A stretch of DNA of 14,726 nt from an uncultured Megasphaera sp. Lineage in GTDB: Bacteria; Bacillota; Negativicutes; Veillonellales; Megasphaeraceae. The translations under genes and the position numbers were made by a program. Below are positions 13,195 to 14,726 of this stretch, one piece after another. The notes below the pieces were generated by a model that ran no database searches, had not been told where the DNA came from, and worked only from the letters and a program-made list of their open reading frames with translations. Location of the stretch: the NCBI GenBank assembly GCA_934193515.1, contig CAKPVJ010000044.1:1-14726 (forward strand), given 5' to 3'. How positions within the stretch are numbered: the stretch's first letter is position 1; every line of letters starts with the position of its first letter.

Positions 13195-14439
13195 TCACCC
13201 GATTTCCTTATCAATCGTGACGTGAGTGCCGTTTTTCAGGCGTGCCAGATTGGTCGTGGCGATGCGGTCACCGTCTGCCAGTCCATCTGTAATTTCTACA
13301 TAGTCATCATTGCGCAGACCTGTCGATACGGTGCGAATTTCGATGGTGTTGTCCGGCAGAATAACATACAATTGACTGATGCCGTTTTGTTCCAGCAAGG
13401 CGTCTTTGGGGACAAACAATGTGTTCGGCCGCTGCAGTACTTCCAGAGACGCTTGGGCAAACATGCCGCCCCGCAGGGACGTATCCGGGTTGATCAGAGA
13501 GATGCGGACCATATACGTTTTGGTATCTGCGTCCATCGCAGGGCTGACATAGGTAATTACGCCGTTATACGTATTGGCGACAGAATCGATGACGACAGGA
13601 AGAGAGGTGCCGACCTGCAGGGCGGCTACATCGGCTTCAGCCAGTGAACAATCGATGTATATGCTGCTCGTGTCGGTAATGGTCAGTACTTTAGTGTTGG
13701 CATTAGCCATGGCGCCGACTTCGGCATTGCGATAGGTAATCGTGCCGGCACGAGGCGCGCGCAGGGTCATGTCATCCATTTGCTGGCTCGTGCTGTCGAC
13801 AGCATAGCCGGCTTTGGCTCTGGCGGCATATTTGCTGGCAATACTGGCCGGTACATCGCCGACATTTTGTGACTGCAGCTGATCTAACGTCGATTTTGCT
13901 GCGATGAGTGCCTGATACATGGTATCCAAATCTTTTTGGGAAATAGCCCCTTCATTTTTCAAAATAACGTAGCGGTTGTAGTTCATTTTGGCTGTATCGT
14001 AATCGACAGCTGCTTTTTGCAAATCGGCGCTGAATTGGGATTCTGCCGATTTAGAATCGGCATCGGCCTGTTCCAGTGCTGCCTGGTTTTGCTGCAGCGT
14101 CAGTGCCGCATCCTGCATATCCTGGACGAGCAGGACTTGGCCGGGTGATACGGTATCTCCCAACTCGACGTTGACAGCGGCAATGCGCCCGGCATATTTG
14201 GTAGACAGATCTACTTGGGCTAGGGGGACAGTTTGACCGGACAGAGAAATTTTGCGCATCATATCCTTTTTGGTAACTTGGTATGCCTGCACAGAGGCGT
14301 TTTTCAGCTTTCCTTTGTCTTTAGTTACGGTGTTGGAATGGCTGATGACATATATGCCGATACAGGCCAGCAGAAAGACGGCGCCAAACGCTATGAGTTT
14401 ATGGCGGCCGCTGTGAAACGAAAAATTGACTTTTGCCAT
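13195..14439 (-). CDS. RND efflux pump periplasmic adaptor (membrane fusion protein)
   Basis: 414 aa. One N-terminal membrane anchor (about 14-33) without a lipobox. Next come half of a lipoyl-like barrel-sandwich domain (GRIAAVNVELGDTVSPGQVLL, about 84-104), a Gln/Ala-rich helical hairpin (about 108-190), the second lipoyl half (LRAPRAGTITYRNAEVG, about 226-242), a beta-barrel with the RGGMFA segment and a membrane-proximal domain ending near the C-terminus. It joins the RND permease to an outer-membrane channel. TTAGGAGC (14447-14454) lies about 8 nt before the ATG. The stop codon overlaps or nearly touches the permease start, so both are one operon. No TolC-type channel gene follows or precedes it within the window; one may lie upstream beyond 14726, or a channel encoded elsewhere may be used. 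Confidence 0.93.
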   Translation of the reverse strand: MAKVNFSFHSGRHKLIAFGAVFLLACIGIYVISHSNTVTKDKGKLKNASVQAYQVTKKDMMRKISLSGQTVPLAQVDLSTKYAGRIAAVNVELGDTVSPGQVLLVQDMQDAALTLQQNQAALEQADADSKSAESQFSADLQKAAVDYDTAKMNYNRYVILKNEGAISQKDLDTMYQALIAAKSTLDQLQSQNVGDVPASIASKYAARAKAGYAVDSTSQQMDDMTLRAPRAGTITYRNAEVGAMANANTKVLTITDTSSIYIDCSLAEADVAALQVGTSLPVVIDSVANTYNGVITYVSPAMDADTKTYMVRISLINPDTSLRGGMFAQASLEVLQRPNTLFVPKDALLEQNGISQLYVILPDNTIEIRTVSTGLRNDDYVEITDGLADGDRIATTNLARLKNGTHVTIDKEIG

Positions 14440-14473
14440 ATGAAATGCTCCTAATCGTAATAATATATGTTTA

Positions 14474-14502
14474 ATTATAATAATTTGTGACTAAAAACAC
14501 AA
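14474..14502 (-). promoter_or_regulatory. Candidate promoter of the RND operon
   Basis: Minus strand TTGTGT (14497-14502), 17-nt spacer, perfect TATAAT (14474-14479), about 35 nt before the adaptor ATG. A second TATAAT (14505-14510) and a perfect TTGACA (14532-14537) lie upstream, but are 21 nt apart, which is too long for a normal pair. Confidence 0.5.
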
Positions 14503-14552
14503 CGATTATACACATGAAATAATCAAGATAATGTCAACAATTAATCATACCA

Positions 14553-14567
14553 CAACAGGCTGTGTTG
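14553..14567. promoter_or_regulatory. Dyad CAACA-N5-TGTTG upstream of the RND operon
   Basis: A perfect inverted repeat with 5-bp arms, just upstream of the TTGACA at 14532-14537. Efflux operons often have a local repressor, so this is a possible operator. No regulator gene is in view. Nothing else in 14440-14726 supports a gene. Confidence 0.3.
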
Positions 14568-14709
14568 CGTTTTTCGGATACTACTATTCCTTCATATAAT
14601 AAAGTATCTATTTTTAAATCGCAATGTATGTATGGAAAATGTAAGTATTTTGTTAGTGTAAAATAATTGTGGGAAAACTTTATTAGGCTAAAAAGAGGAA
14701 CATATAAAA

Positions 14710-14726
14710 AAAGAAGGAACTTCTTT
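14710..14726. repeat. Inverted repeat at right edge, cut by the window
   Basis: AAAGAAG-GAA-CTTCTTT, 7-bp arms, preceded by more A. It may be the start of a terminator for a gene beyond the window, but the right part is missing. Confidence 0.3.

Noticed and set aside
14505..14537. TTGACA (14532-14537) with TATAAT (14505-14510) as the main pump promoter
   Set aside because: Both boxes are perfect, but the 21-nt spacer is too long for a standard promoter. It was kept only as part of a finding on regulation.
1..14726. CRISPR arrays, insertion sequences, prophage genes, tRNA and rRNA genes
   Set aside because: No regularly spaced repeats, transposase-like or phage-like proteins, tRNA cloverleaf with CCA end or rRNA-like segments were seen on reading either strand.

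Overview
The window looks like chromosomal DNA from a diderm Firmicute of the class Negativicutes (Megasphaera or a relative). This is an inference from a mix of traits: strong AGGAGG ribosome binding sites, sigma-A-type promoters and a T-box leader (Firmicute habits), together with a tripartite RND efflux pump that only makes sense with an outer membrane. No rRNA, tRNA, insertion sequence, phage gene or CRISPR array is visible. The window holds twelve protein genes plus several well-formed regulatory RNA or DNA elements.

Layout. (1) 118-1125 (+): a sodium-coupled BASS-family transporter, closed by a bidirectional terminator. (2) 1191-1535 (-) and 1670-2026 (+): a divergent pair, an HxlR-type regulator and a small Cys-containing protein, with overlapping promoters and two dyads in the shared control region. 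(3) 2246-3769 (-): a two-gene operon of a radical SAM protein and a secreted protein of unknown function. (4) 3935-5335 (+): a consensus-like promoter, a complete T-box riboswitch whose specifier triplet reads GUC (valine), and a second BASS transporter. (5) 5501-7503 (-): amtB-glnK, an ammonium transporter and its PII regulator, behind a perfect TTGACA-17-TATAAT promoter and a leader of about 185 nt with two terminator-like hairpins and a competing hairpin. (6) 7700-8674 (-): an AEC-family permease. (7) 8812-10005 (-): an M20 amidohydrolase. (8) 10106-14439 (-): an RND pump adaptor and permease, translationally coupled, with no outer-membrane channel gene in view.

How they fit together. Most of the window concerns nitrogen or small organic acid traffic: ammonium uptake with PII control, an amidohydrolase that would release amino acids from N-acyl conjugates, three secondary carriers of organic anions, and an RNA that ties one carrier to the charging of tRNA-Val. 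The T-box suggests that this BASS carrier moves a valine-related compound, for example 2-ketoisovalerate or a pantoate precursor. The amtB leader looks like a transcription attenuator that cannot be assigned here to a known class. These two RNAs are the most interesting items.

Longer stretches without a gene: 3770-4336 holds the radical SAM promoter, the T-box promoter and the T-box RNA; 7284-7699 holds the amtB promoter, its leader and a branched hairpin element. 14440-14726 holds the pump promoter and dyads but no gene that I can support.
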